Shown in pieces: positions 22,595 to 31,300 of a stretch of 56,423 nucleotides of DNA. Origin of the DNA: a virus; IMG/VR virus record IMGVR_UViG_3300024344_000016, positions 1 through 56,423 of that record; one strand, 5' to 3'. Made by a program: the position numbers and the translations under genes. Numbering within the stretch: position 1 is the stretch's first letter; the number at the start of each line of letters is the position of its first letter. The notes beneath the pieces were generated by a model. The model made no database searches. It saw only the letters and a program-made list of their open reading frames with translations, and was not told the DNA's origin.

Positions 22595-23109
22595 TGGCAC
22601 TAAGTATCCCTAGCGGGGTGTTTAACATTTACAACGACGCTGTTGCGTTGTTTGTTAGACCAGCCACTCTGGTTTATCCAGAAAAGAAGGAGCAGTGTCC
22701 GAACTGCTACCTAGACACTATGGGTACACGCTCGCGTTCTGTTAGTATCTACAGAGCCGGTGGGCCATACCCCTTTGAAAGAGGTATGCCGTGTCCGTAC
22801 TGCAACGGCAAGGGATACAAAGCGGTGGAAGCAACCGAGGAAGTCAATCTCAGGATCTATTATGACAGAAAATCTTGGGTTCAGATTGGCGTTCCTATCA
22901 ATATACCGGATGGATCGATCCAGACAGTGTGCGATATGACGGATCTTCCAAAAATAGAAAAGTGCAAGTATATGATACCGCAGTATAATGGTATAGAGAA
23001 TTATGACCCAAATGCCAGATACGAGCGGTCTGGTGCCTCGCATCCACAGGGCTTTAAACAAAATCCTACGAAATACGCGGTTACTTTTTGGAATAGAATG
23101 AATGGCTAA
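22594..23109 (+). CDS. neck protein with zinc ribbon
   Basis: 171 residues. Two knuckles, CPNCYLD near residue 32 and CPYCNGKG near residue 67, resemble a zinc ribbon or DnaJ-type half. Around them are YRAGGPYPFERGMPCPYC and a beta-rich end. Position and size match the head-closure (stopper) protein of the neck; the zinc site probably stabilises the fold rather than catalysing a reaction. It overlaps the following gene by 8 bases. Confidence 0.65.
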   Translation: MALSIPSGVFNIYNDAVALFVRPATLVYPEKKEQCPNCYLDTMGTRSRSVSIYRAGGPYPFERGMPCPYCNGKGYKAVEATEEVNLRIYYDRKSWVQIGVPINIPDGSIQTVCDMTDLPKIEKCKYMIPQYNGIENYDPNARYERSGASHPQGFKQNPTKYAVTFWNRMNG

Positions 23110-23710
23110 GACATCACTAAACATAACGGAATCTAATGCGGTTATTCAAAAAAGAATAAACGTAGCCTTGGCTCGTCCGCTTAACAAAAAGCTGCAAGCA
23201 GCGGCCCGCAAAATAAAATCCGCAGTTTCCCCCGTCATCGAGGCGGCCCTTTTGAGCAGTCCCGAAATGTCTTCTGTGAGTAGTGGCTCTCTGAGAGCCG
23301 AGTTCGGTCTAGAGGCTGACCCGTCTTCCGAGATTGTTTCTGCAATAGTTGGCAGTCTGGATGTGGTGGTTGATCCAGTTGACCGAAACTTGAATGGTGG
23401 TGTTACCTTGGTTGTGCAACCCAAGAGCTTTGCTAACCTCTTGAGTCTTTCGTCAGCCGAACAACCAATAAACGGAGGAAGTATACCTTGGTTACGTTGG
23501 CTATTGACTGTTGGCGATTCCGTCATTATTGCTGATTTTGGTGTTGAGTTTGGGCCGCATGGTAGATCAGGGGGCGGTAGGATGTCTCCCAATTTCGCTC
23601 CCTACAAGGTGCCTAGCAGCTTTTCTGGGACAGCGGACGATAACTTTATCACAAGGGCCATAGGACGAGTATTTCCTGAAATACAATCGATCATAAGAAG
23701 GGCATTTTAA
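23102..23710 (+). CDS. tail completion / neck protein
   Basis: 202 residues. A helical start (VIQKRINVALARPLNKKLQA) and a central beta region with VGDSVIIADFGVEFGPHGRS, ending in a helix (FPEIQSIIRRAF). Order in the module (after adaptor and stopper) and size fit the tail-completion protein of long-tailed phages, which joins head and tail. The evidence is mostly positional. Confidence 0.55.
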   Translation: MAKTSLNITESNAVIQKRINVALARPLNKKLQAAARKIKSAVSPVIEAALLSSPEMSSVSSGSLRAEFGLEADPSSEIVSAIVGSLDVVVDPVDRNLNGGVTLVVQPKSFANLLSLSSAEQPINGGSIPWLRWLLTVGDSVIIADFGVEFGPHGRSGGGRMSPNFAPYKVPSSFSGTADDNFITRAIGRVFPEIQSIIRRAF

Positions 23711-23711
23711 C

Positions 23712-24683
23712 ATGGTAGGAGGATCAGACACAAAACTTCGATTGGTACCGGGCCGCGAGCCTAATGACGCCACCATTTCCGAAGTTCTGTTAGACAACTT
23801 TATCAATTTTTACGATTGGGGATTTGTGGATGCTGGTCAATTTTACACGATTAGCATTCCGCAGTCTGGTATCTATGGTGGGGATCGACATAAGTTGAGG
23901 GTGGTGGATTCTCCGAATTACACCGCTGGTCAAGTTTGGGAGGGGTATCGTCAAAACTGGGTATGGGAATCTGGTGTAGATGGAACCACAGAGCAACCAA
24001 TACAGATATCAGGAGTTTTTGTTGATAACACTTTTTACGCTACAGGAAATGTCACCAAGCCTTTCTATATAGATTACCCCAACGGTAGGGTTGTGTTTGA
24101 TTCTGCCATAACGACCACCAGTGCTGTTCACCTAGAATACAGCCACAAATGGTTACAGGTTGTTCCCGCTAAGGGTATACCTTGGTTCCAACAACTCCAA
24201 CAGAGATCCTTTAGAACTGAAGAGAATTTTCAAGTTTCTGGTTCTGGAGGATGGATGCAGTTGGGACAAACTAGGGTTCAGTTACCCGCGTTGGCGGTGG
24301 AAGTTGTTCCAGCGGTTTCGACCAAGCCCTACGCTCTGGGGGGCGGGCAGTGGGTGAACTCAGATATAGTTTTTTATGTTATGACAGAAAATCACTGGGA
24401 ATGCACAAATATCATGGATAATATTGTGCAACAAAATGATAGAAGTTTGACGCTCTTCAATCCCACCCAAGTCTCCATATCTGGTGCTTCACCCCTAAAT
24501 TATCGGAACGAGCTTCGTGAACACGCTATTCCTAGCGGTTTATACCCCAACTTGGTAAAATACCACTCTTGGGGCGAAAGAAAATGCTTTATAAATCAGT
24601 CCAGAGGTGGAAGTATCGTAGAATTGTCGTCTGATTTGTATATGGGCACCGCTAGGTGCAGCACCGAAGTTAAACCATTTTAA
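23712..24683 (+). CDS. neck or tail terminator-region protein
   Basis: 323 residues, one base after the previous gene with AGAAGGG upstream. Mostly beta with many Tyr, Trp and Gly residues (FYTISIPQSGIYGGDRHKL; FYIDYPNGRVVFDSAI). The second half has SDIVFYVMTENHWECTNIMD and a helical NDRSLTLFNPTQV segment. Its position between the completion protein and the tail tube suggests a terminator or neck role. No motif proves it. The stop codon lies in an A/T palindrome at 24672-24690. Confidence 0.5.
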   Translation: MVGGSDTKLRLVPGREPNDATISEVLLDNFINFYDWGFVDAGQFYTISIPQSGIYGGDRHKLRVVDSPNYTAGQVWEGYRQNWVWESGVDGTTEQPIQISGVFVDNTFYATGNVTKPFYIDYPNGRVVFDSAITTTSAVHLEYSHKWLQVVPAKGIPWFQQLQQRSFRTEENFQVSGSGGWMQLGQTRVQLPALAVEVVPAVSTKPYALGGGQWVNSDIVFYVMTENHWECTNIMDNIVQQNDRSLTLFNPTQVSISGASPLNYRNELREHAIPSGLYPNLVKYHSWGERKCFINQSRGGSIVELSSDLYMGTARCSTEVKPF

Positions 24684-24690
24684 ATGGTTT
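24672..24690. terminator. A/T palindrome before tail tube gene
   Basis: AAACCATTT-T-AAATGGTTT, overlapping the preceding stop and followed by T residues and a late-type motif. It could be a weak terminator or part of the promoter region. Confidence 0.3.
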
Positions 24691-24691
24691 T

Positions 24692-24704
24692 TGTGTATAT
24701 ATTA
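24692..24704 (+). promoter_or_regulatory. TGTGTATA late-type motif
   Basis: TGTGTATATATTA after a T-run, 52 bases before the ATG of the tail tube gene. Confidence 0.55.
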
Positions 24705-24743
24705 GTAGTCTTTACCAGAGGACCAAAACAAGGGAGAATATAA

Positions 24744-25745
24744 ATGGCACGTAACCAAAGAATATTCTATGCCTGCCAAGCCGTTATTATCATGCAGGAG
24801 GGGACAGATGTAGCCTCTACTGGCGTGGTCAAAGGTCTCCAGAGTGTTGGAATGAGTTCTAACTTTACTTTGGATCAGGTCTTTGAAATGGGGCAGCTAG
24901 AAATTTACGAAAACGTCGAAGATGTTGCCGATATCGAAGTAACCTTAGAAAAGGTTATCGACGGAAATAAGCTCATCTTCGATTTGGCGTCAAACGGTGC
25001 ATGTAAGACGAGTCTTGTCTCCGCATCGAAAAACAAGTGCGATGTGTACTTGGGTATTTTTGATGATGGTGTTGACAATGCTACCGGCACGCCACGTAAT
25101 GTGTGTTGGAACTCCGGTATGTATACGTCCTCTGTTTCCTATAGTTATAGTATCGACGGTAGTGCAACCGAGTCTGTTACCTTAGTTGGTAACAATAGAG
25201 CTTGGAACGCGGTGTCCTTCAACTCGACGACGGCGTCAACACGGTGGGGATCTACCGATCATACTGCTGCTTTTGACGGTACTGATGTTCCGAAGTCTGG
25301 TGTGGTTCGTCGTAACCATGTTAACGTTGCAGGATCAACACTGCCAGCTATCGTGAAGGAACAAAAGGGCGACGATGCTACCGGAATCGGTGGCGGATAT
25401 CACCTCCAGAGCTGCTCTGTTAGCACTGACATGAGTCAGGAAAACATCTTGGAACTGGGTCGATTTAGCCCGTATACAAGATATGCAACGTTCCCAATCG
25501 AAGTTACCTGTGAGTTTGAAGTTATCGCCACCTCTGGTGATCTTCAAACCGTGTCTGGTGACGGTACTAACCTGAGTAATGAATCTATTATCATTCAGGA
25601 TACTGCTGGTACTGTTCTCAACTTGGGAACCAAGAACAAGCTGTCGTCTGTTTCTTATTCCGGTGGGGATACCGGTGGTGGAAATGCTACGGTTTCTTAC
25701 TCATACAGTAACTTTAACTCACTTACGGTTAATGGTGGTAGTTAA
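24744..25745 (+). CDS. major tail tube protein
   Basis: 333 residues with AGGGAGAA upstream and its own late-type promoter motif, as expected for an abundant subunit. Mainly beta strands with helix near the start: GVVKGLQSVGMSSNFTLDQV, then LEIYENVEDVADIEVTLEKV, where the alternating strands and the V-x2-V-E-V-T-LEK pattern recur in tube proteins. C-terminal residues are Ser/Gly/Tyr-rich (VSYSYSNFNSLTVNGGS) and could decorate the tube surface. Position before the chaperone genes and tape measure supports the call. Confidence 0.7.
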   Translation: MARNQRIFYACQAVIIMQEGTDVASTGVVKGLQSVGMSSNFTLDQVFEMGQLEIYENVEDVADIEVTLEKVIDGNKLIFDLASNGACKTSLVSASKNKCDVYLGIFDDGVDNATGTPRNVCWNSGMYTSSVSYSYSIDGSATESVTLVGNNRAWNAVSFNSTTASTRWGSTDHTAAFDGTDVPKSGVVRRNHVNVAGSTLPAIVKEQKGDDATGIGGGYHLQSCSVSTDMSQENILELGRFSPYTRYATFPIEVTCEFEVIATSGDLQTVSGDGTNLSNESIIIQDTAGTVLNLGTKNKLSSVSYSGGDTGGGNATVSYSYSNFNSLTVNGGS

Positions 25746-25774
25746 TAGATATCTATTAAACTGGGATTAGGATT

Positions 25775-26836
25775 TTGGATGACATCTACTACGAAAAAGT
25801 TCTGAATAGAATAATTCAAGGTCGCCTACGCCTCCGGCTGGGCGATCTTGTTTTATTTATACACGAACCCAATAAGGACGTGGTCGAAGAGTCTTTCGAC
25901 ATATATGATGACTATTATAAGACGGCTTACTTTGACGGGGTCTATTCAGGCGACGAAATTGTGGAACTTCTTATAGAGAATGATTTATGGAGTCCGGTTG
26001 ATGACAGAAACGCTGAGAAAATGAGTGAGCAGATTGACGAGCTAAAGGTTCAGGCTTTTCAGAATTTCTATAGTAGCAAGAAACTAGCGGGAATCAAACG
26101 ACAGATTAGACACCTAGAGGAGCAGATGGGCAAGATATCGTGGAAGAAGAAGCAATTGGATCACGTATCCTGTGATGGCGTTGCTAATTTTGCACGCAGA
26201 AGTTGGATTATTGAACGTACCACAAAGCTTGCTGATGGCTCTCCATATGCTTTTGACTCGATAAACATCTCCAGTGTCATGGATATCTATAGCGACAATC
26301 AAGTCTCGTCAGGGACTTTTAGGAAAATAGCAAGATCACAACCCTTCAGAGCTATGTGGCAGTCGTCCAAAAAAAGGGGCAATGTCTTCGACAGGCCGCC
26401 CTGTGACCTCGACAACAATCAGCTTGCCCTTACGTCGTTTTCCCTAATGTACGACAGTGTTTACGAAAGCCCAGATTCCCCCGACGAGAAAGCGATAGAC
26501 GACGACGACTGCTTAGACGGATGGTTTATTGTCCAAAAAAGAAAATACGAGAAGGATAAAAAGAAAAGAGAAGTAGACGATATGATTAAAAACGAGAAGA
26601 TCAGGAATTCTGACGAAATCTTCCTCATGGCGTCTGACCAAGAGCAGGCTCAAGAAATTTACGGGCTAAACGATGACATTTCCAGATCCGTCATTAGAAA
26701 CAGAAGCCAACAAATCAAGGACGCGGACGGCGATAGGGTTATGATTCAGGAGTTACATGATGTGAAACAACAAAATCAGATGAATAGGGTACAAGCTGCC
26801 AAGACTAAAATGAGCAGCATGGGAAGGAGTAGATAA
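25775..26836 (+). CDS. tail-assembly-region protein
   Basis: 353 residues. It starts with TTG at 25775 (AGGA four bases upstream); an ATG four bases later is out of frame. It is charged and helical, with acid-rich segments (DSPDEKAIDDDDCLDGW) and a long Lys/Glu/Gln-rich helix at the end. Lying between tube and tape measure, it is a candidate tail-assembly chaperone or tail-initiation factor. No programmed frameshift was identified. The stop overlaps the next start (TAATG). Confidence 0.5.
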   Translation: MDDIYYEKVLNRIIQGRLRLRLGDLVLFIHEPNKDVVEESFDIYDDYYKTAYFDGVYSGDEIVELLIENDLWSPVDDRNAEKMSEQIDELKVQAFQNFYSSKKLAGIKRQIRHLEEQMGKISWKKKQLDHVSCDGVANFARRSWIIERTTKLADGSPYAFDSINISSVMDIYSDNQVSSGTFRKIARSQPFRAMWQSSKKRGNVFDRPPCDLDNNQLALTSFSLMYDSVYESPDSPDEKAIDDDDCLDGWFIVQKRKYEKDKKKREVDDMIKNEKIRNSDEIFLMASDQEQAQEIYGLNDDISRSVIRNRSQQIKDADGDRVMIQELHDVKQQNQMNRVQAAKTKMSSMGRSR

Positions 26837-27243
26837 TGTCAAATAGAGAGGAATATAACGCTTTTCTGCAAAAATCTTTAAACTTAAAAAACATAAGAGA
26901 GGACAGAAAGCGGGAAGTTTCTAGGGAGACGCTATTCAAGTCTGCCAAGAAGAAGATACAAACCACGATGATAGGGGCACTTTCTACCATCGAGGATAGT
27001 TTTGGGTTTTTGTGGGGGTTTAACCCAGACGATGAAGGAGACCTAACCCCAGAACAAAGACATATAAAGGATATCTATGAGGAGGCTAGGGCAAAAATAC
27101 TAGACAGGGGGAATACACAGATAAGAAACTTAGAAGCGGATTTTGCTAACTACGAAGTAAATAGAAAAAAGCACTATATTAACTTACCGGTCGTGCCTAC
27201 GCAGGACCAAAAACCCAGTTCAGGAGAAAACCATGACGGATAA
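26836..27243 (+). CDS. small tail-assembly protein
   Basis: 135 residues, coupled to the previous gene by TAATG. Helical and basic at first (REEYNAFLQKSLNLKNIRED; then RKREVSRETLF), with a central hydrophobic patch (TIEDSFGFLWGFNPDD). The small-then-large pair of genes before the tape measure resembles chaperone arrangements in other phages, but no homologue is recognised. It overlaps the next gene by 11 bases. Confidence 0.5.
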   Translation: MSNREEYNAFLQKSLNLKNIREDRKREVSRETLFKSAKKKIQTTMIGALSTIEDSFGFLWGFNPDDEGDLTPEQRHIKDIYEEARAKILDRGNTQIRNLEADFANYEVNRKKHYINLPVVPTQDQKPSSGENHDG

Positions 27244-28246
27244 AGAAAGACTTATTGAAACTAAAGACAAGGACGGCAATGATCTCAAGGTGTTACTCAA
27301 GGTTCCAACCGCACAGAACTATCGAGATTCACAGGTTGAGTATAACAAAGCCTTTAGAAAAGCACTTGATTCTGGTGCGTTGCTTCGTCAAAAACTTGGC
27401 GACTACATGGAAGAGCAGGGAATTTGGAACGATGAAAAACAGAGACAAAATGATGAATTTGTCAAGAAAATTAGCAGCAAGGAAGAGTCCCTAAAAAGGG
27501 GCGGTATTCGTCTGTCAGAAGCAAAAGAGGTTGCCCTTGAACTCAGGGTGTTGCGAGCAGACTTTAGAGACTTTCTTGCTGAAAGAAACGCCTTGGATCA
27601 GAACTCGGCAGAAGGGCAAGCGGACAACGCTAGATTCAGTGAGTTGATTCGGGTGTGTATGTTGAACCCCAATAGCAAACAGCCATACTTTCCAACCCAA
27701 GAAGATTATGATGCTGCGGCAGATCAGCCGTGGGTTGTTGAAGCTGCGGGCGAACTGGCTGGTATGATTTACGGTCTTGACCCCAATTATGACAACAAGC
27801 TCGAAGAAAACAAATTCTTGAAAGAGTTTGATTTTGTTAACGAAGATCTCCGCTTGGTCAATGATGAGGGGCACCTTGTTGACTCTGAGGGTCGTCTTAT
27901 TACCGAAGACGGCAGATATATCGCATATCATTCCGAAGAGGGGCGTGCTAATCAGGATGAAGAAGATCGTTACTTCGTGAATCGTGAAGGCGAAGAAATG
28001 ATTGAGATTACCGAGGAAGACGGTACTACGAGATGGGAAAAGGCCGATATTGGAGAAAGGTCTCCATTTTTGGATGATAACGACAAGCCAATCGAGGCTA
28101 AAGTCGAAGAAAAGCCTGAAGAGTCCGAGGAAAAGGCCGAGGAAACCGCTGAAACCGCTGAAACAACTGAGGCGGCTTCAGATGAAGAAAAGCCTAAAAG
28201 AAGGAGAAAATCTACAAAGGTAGAAACTGATAACGAAGCCTCTTAA
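27233..28246 (+). CDS. acidic tail-assembly chaperone-like protein
   Basis: 337 residues. Residues 1-200 are helical and charged; residues about 205-280 contain a short motif repeated four times (LVNDEGHLVDSEGRLITEDG, then FVNREGEEM), a beta-hairpin-like run; the last 45 residues are a Glu/Lys-rich disordered tail ending RRRKSTKVETDNEAS. Its acidic, flexible end and position directly before the tape measure fit a chaperone that coats the tape measure. The SD is AGGAGA. Confidence 0.5.
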   Translation: MTDKERLIETKDKDGNDLKVLLKVPTAQNYRDSQVEYNKAFRKALDSGALLRQKLGDYMEEQGIWNDEKQRQNDEFVKKISSKEESLKRGGIRLSEAKEVALELRVLRADFRDFLAERNALDQNSAEGQADNARFSELIRVCMLNPNSKQPYFPTQEDYDAAADQPWVVEAAGELAGMIYGLDPNYDNKLEENKFLKEFDFVNEDLRLVNDEGHLVDSEGRLITEDGRYIAYHSEEGRANQDEEDRYFVNREGEEMIEITEEDGTTRWEKADIGERSPFLDDNDKPIEAKVEEKPEESEEKAEETAETAETTEAASDEEKPKRRRKSTKVETDNEAS

Positions 28247-28247
28247 T

Positions 28248-28258
28248 TGTGTATTAAT
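28248..28258 (+). promoter_or_regulatory. TGTGTAT late-type motif
   Basis: TGTGTATTAAT, 72 bases before the tape measure ATG. Confidence 0.5.
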
Positions 28259-28319
28259 TTTAGGGAAGGTCAAGTGGGGAAGTAGTATTATTTCCCCACG
28301 CTTTTAAAAGAAGGCACCA

Positions 28320-31300
28320 ATGGCAGAGCGATTTAATTTAACGGCACAACTACAGTTGCAGGCACCTACCAATACTGCCCAAGTAGTTAATCAGATAAAC
28401 CGAGATCTCGGCAGCGTTACCATTAACGCTAACATTCAAGCCGATGCGAAGAGTCTGTCTGCCGTTAGTGGTCAGCTTAAAGCTGTAGAAAAAACAGCGA
28501 AAAGCTCATCTGCCAGCATGAGCAATCTCAATAGAAATATTGCCGAAGCTGCCCGTAGATTTAGTGTCATAACTATCGCTACGGGTAGCTTTATCGGTTT
28601 GGCAAGAGCGATTAAAAACTCCGTAGGAGCAGCCGTTGAGTTTGAGAGAGAGATGATCCGAATCTCGCAGGTTACTGGAAACAGTGTTTCTCAGCTTGAG
28701 GGTCTCGGTAAGGAAGTTACTCGACTTTCTACTTCTCTTGGGGTTGCAAATCAAAGTCTGTTGGAGACTTCTAGAATTCTGGCTCAGGCTGGTTTAAGTG
28801 CCCTCAAGACCAAGCAGGCAATGGAAGTGTTGGCTAACACAACCTTGGCACCCAGTTTCGATAACATTATCGATACCACAGAAGGTGCCATTGCCATTCT
28901 TAACCAGTTCGGTAGGGAAGCAGCCAAAACTGGTCAAGACATACAATTCCTTGAGCAAGCTTTAGATGCAATTAACAAAGTCTCCAAAACGTTCGCCGTT
29001 GAGTCAAAAGACTTAATCACGGCAGTTAGGCGTACCGGTGGCGTGTTTGAGGCCGCTGGCGGAAGTTTAAACGAGCTTATTGCTTTGTTCACATCGGTTA
29101 GACAAACAACCCGTGAGTCTGCTGAGACGATTGCCACGGGTTTCAGAACCATCTTTACGAGATTACAACGTAAAGAAACTCTTGAGGCTCTTGACCAGCT
29201 TGGTATTTCTTTATCAGACGTTAACGGTAAGTTCATTGGCCCGCTCAAGGCTATTGAAGCTTTGGCTAACGGTCTAGCTGGCCTAGATCCAAAGGACGTT
29301 AGATTCAACGAGATCGTAGAACAGCTCGGTGGGTTCCGTCAGATTGGTAAGGTTATCCCACTGATCAAGCAGTACGCTGTTGCTGAACAGGCATTGTCAG
29401 TTGCGAACAGCTCTGCGGGCGATACCGCAAAAGACGCTCGAATTGCCCAACAATCTCTGGCCGTCCAGTTCCAGAAGGTTCGGGAGCAGTTCGATGCTCT
29501 GATGCGTAAATTTGCTGACAGCGAAACCTTTAGATCGTTAGCCGGAACAGTTCTTCAGCTTGCGGAAGCCTTCCTGAAGTTTGCCGCTGCTTTGGAGCCG
29601 ATCCTTCCCATGCTTACCACCTTGGCCGCAATCAAAATAGGTAGGTCTCTTGCTCCCGGTCTAGCTGGCCTGTTTGGTGGTGGTGGTGGCGGAAAGCAGT
29701 TTGGTGGAGTTGTCTCCAAGTTCGCTAGTGGCGGATGGGTTCCGGGCACAGGGAATCGAGATACCGTTCCCGCAATGTTGACCCCCGGTGAATTCGTCAT
29801 CAAAAAGAGCAGTGCTCGAAAACTTGGTGAGGATCAGTTGTCGTCAATGAACAGATATGCGGGCGGCGGGGTTGCTAGCCACAAGGAGGGTAAGCCCTAT
29901 GTTTCATTCGCGGACCAGACCTTTTTCAAGAAAAAGGGGCAGACGTTTCAAAACTCCCCAGCGGGCAGACGTGGTGCCACAAAGTTTAACGAAAACGATG
30001 ATTTTGCATACGATCTGGATGTCGAAAATGTTGAATTACATAAAGTCTCCCCTAAGAAGCTAGAGGGTGTTCCAGCATGGAAGGAGTACACACAAGCTGC
30101 TGCATCACTTAACGATCAGGCAAGAGGTCTGGCTTTCGAGAGAGTCTTAGAGGGGCTAGGTCGAGTCAAGCTCACTGGTGGCAATTCTAGAATTGACGGA
30201 ATGGTGGGATCTCAAGTCACCGAAATCAAGAGCTTAAGGGAGGGTCTTGATGAGTCTAATCTTAACAATAAGATGCTAGGGGCTGCGGTCAATCCTCTAA
30301 GTTCCGTAGACAGAAATGTTGTTCCCAAGCTGACCAACACTCAGCTAACAGATCAAAAAAACACTGTTGACTTGGGTAGCTTGAAGGTACTCAGGGATAA
30401 GACTAAGGTTGATCTCGACAAAAAAGCCGCAAAACAGCTAGAGGAAGGCGGGGGCAAGGGGGCCGGAAACATCAAAGGGGCACAGCTTTCTCTGGGACGA
30501 GAGCGACAAAAGATGTTTGGGGGTATTATCCAGAAGTTTGCTGAGGGTGGTATTGCTAAAGCCAAAAAGGTGGGAGCCGCTATTTTAGATGCTGATACAG
30601 CTCAACCAGATGATACCGCTAAGGTTACCGTTGACGAAATCAACAAAAAGTTTCCAGCCTTTAAAAATCTTAAAAAGGGTGCAAGCCCAGTATCTCAACT
30701 TTACAAGTCTACGGATTTCTCTATTATCCGTCAGGGCTTGAGTGAATCGACTTCAAAAAACTTCCAGCAGGCACTCAATGACGGTCTAGTATCTGGTACA
30801 GATGCAGCAACAGCCGCACTAGCATCAGACTTGGGAACGGGTGCTTCTACGATAGACGAAGGCTCCAAACAGAACTTTATTAAGACGGTACGTCCAGCTA
30901 TCCGTGGCGATCTTTTTGAGGCCGCATTACTTGCCATGAATAACAAGGGGACATTTGATGACGCACTTGATCCCGGTCGTCCTTTTGATTTTCCCGGCGG
31001 ATTAAAGGGGTCGTTAAAAGATAATTGGTCTAACATGCCAAGTGCGTGGGTAGATGCGAAATCTAGTTACGAAGCTGCGGGTAGTGCCAACATGAAAGGC
31101 AAAATTGTCAAGCAGATCGTAAATGAGCTGAAGGCTCAAGGTGTCGAGGAGATGGAGACCGGCACCAAGAAAGATAAAGAGGCTAGAGCCGCTAGAGCCG
31201 CACAACAAAACGAAGCAAAGAAAAGAAACAAGGGTGGTAGCGTATGGGGCACAGATAGTGTACCATCTCTTCTTACACCGGGCGAATACGTTATCAATAA

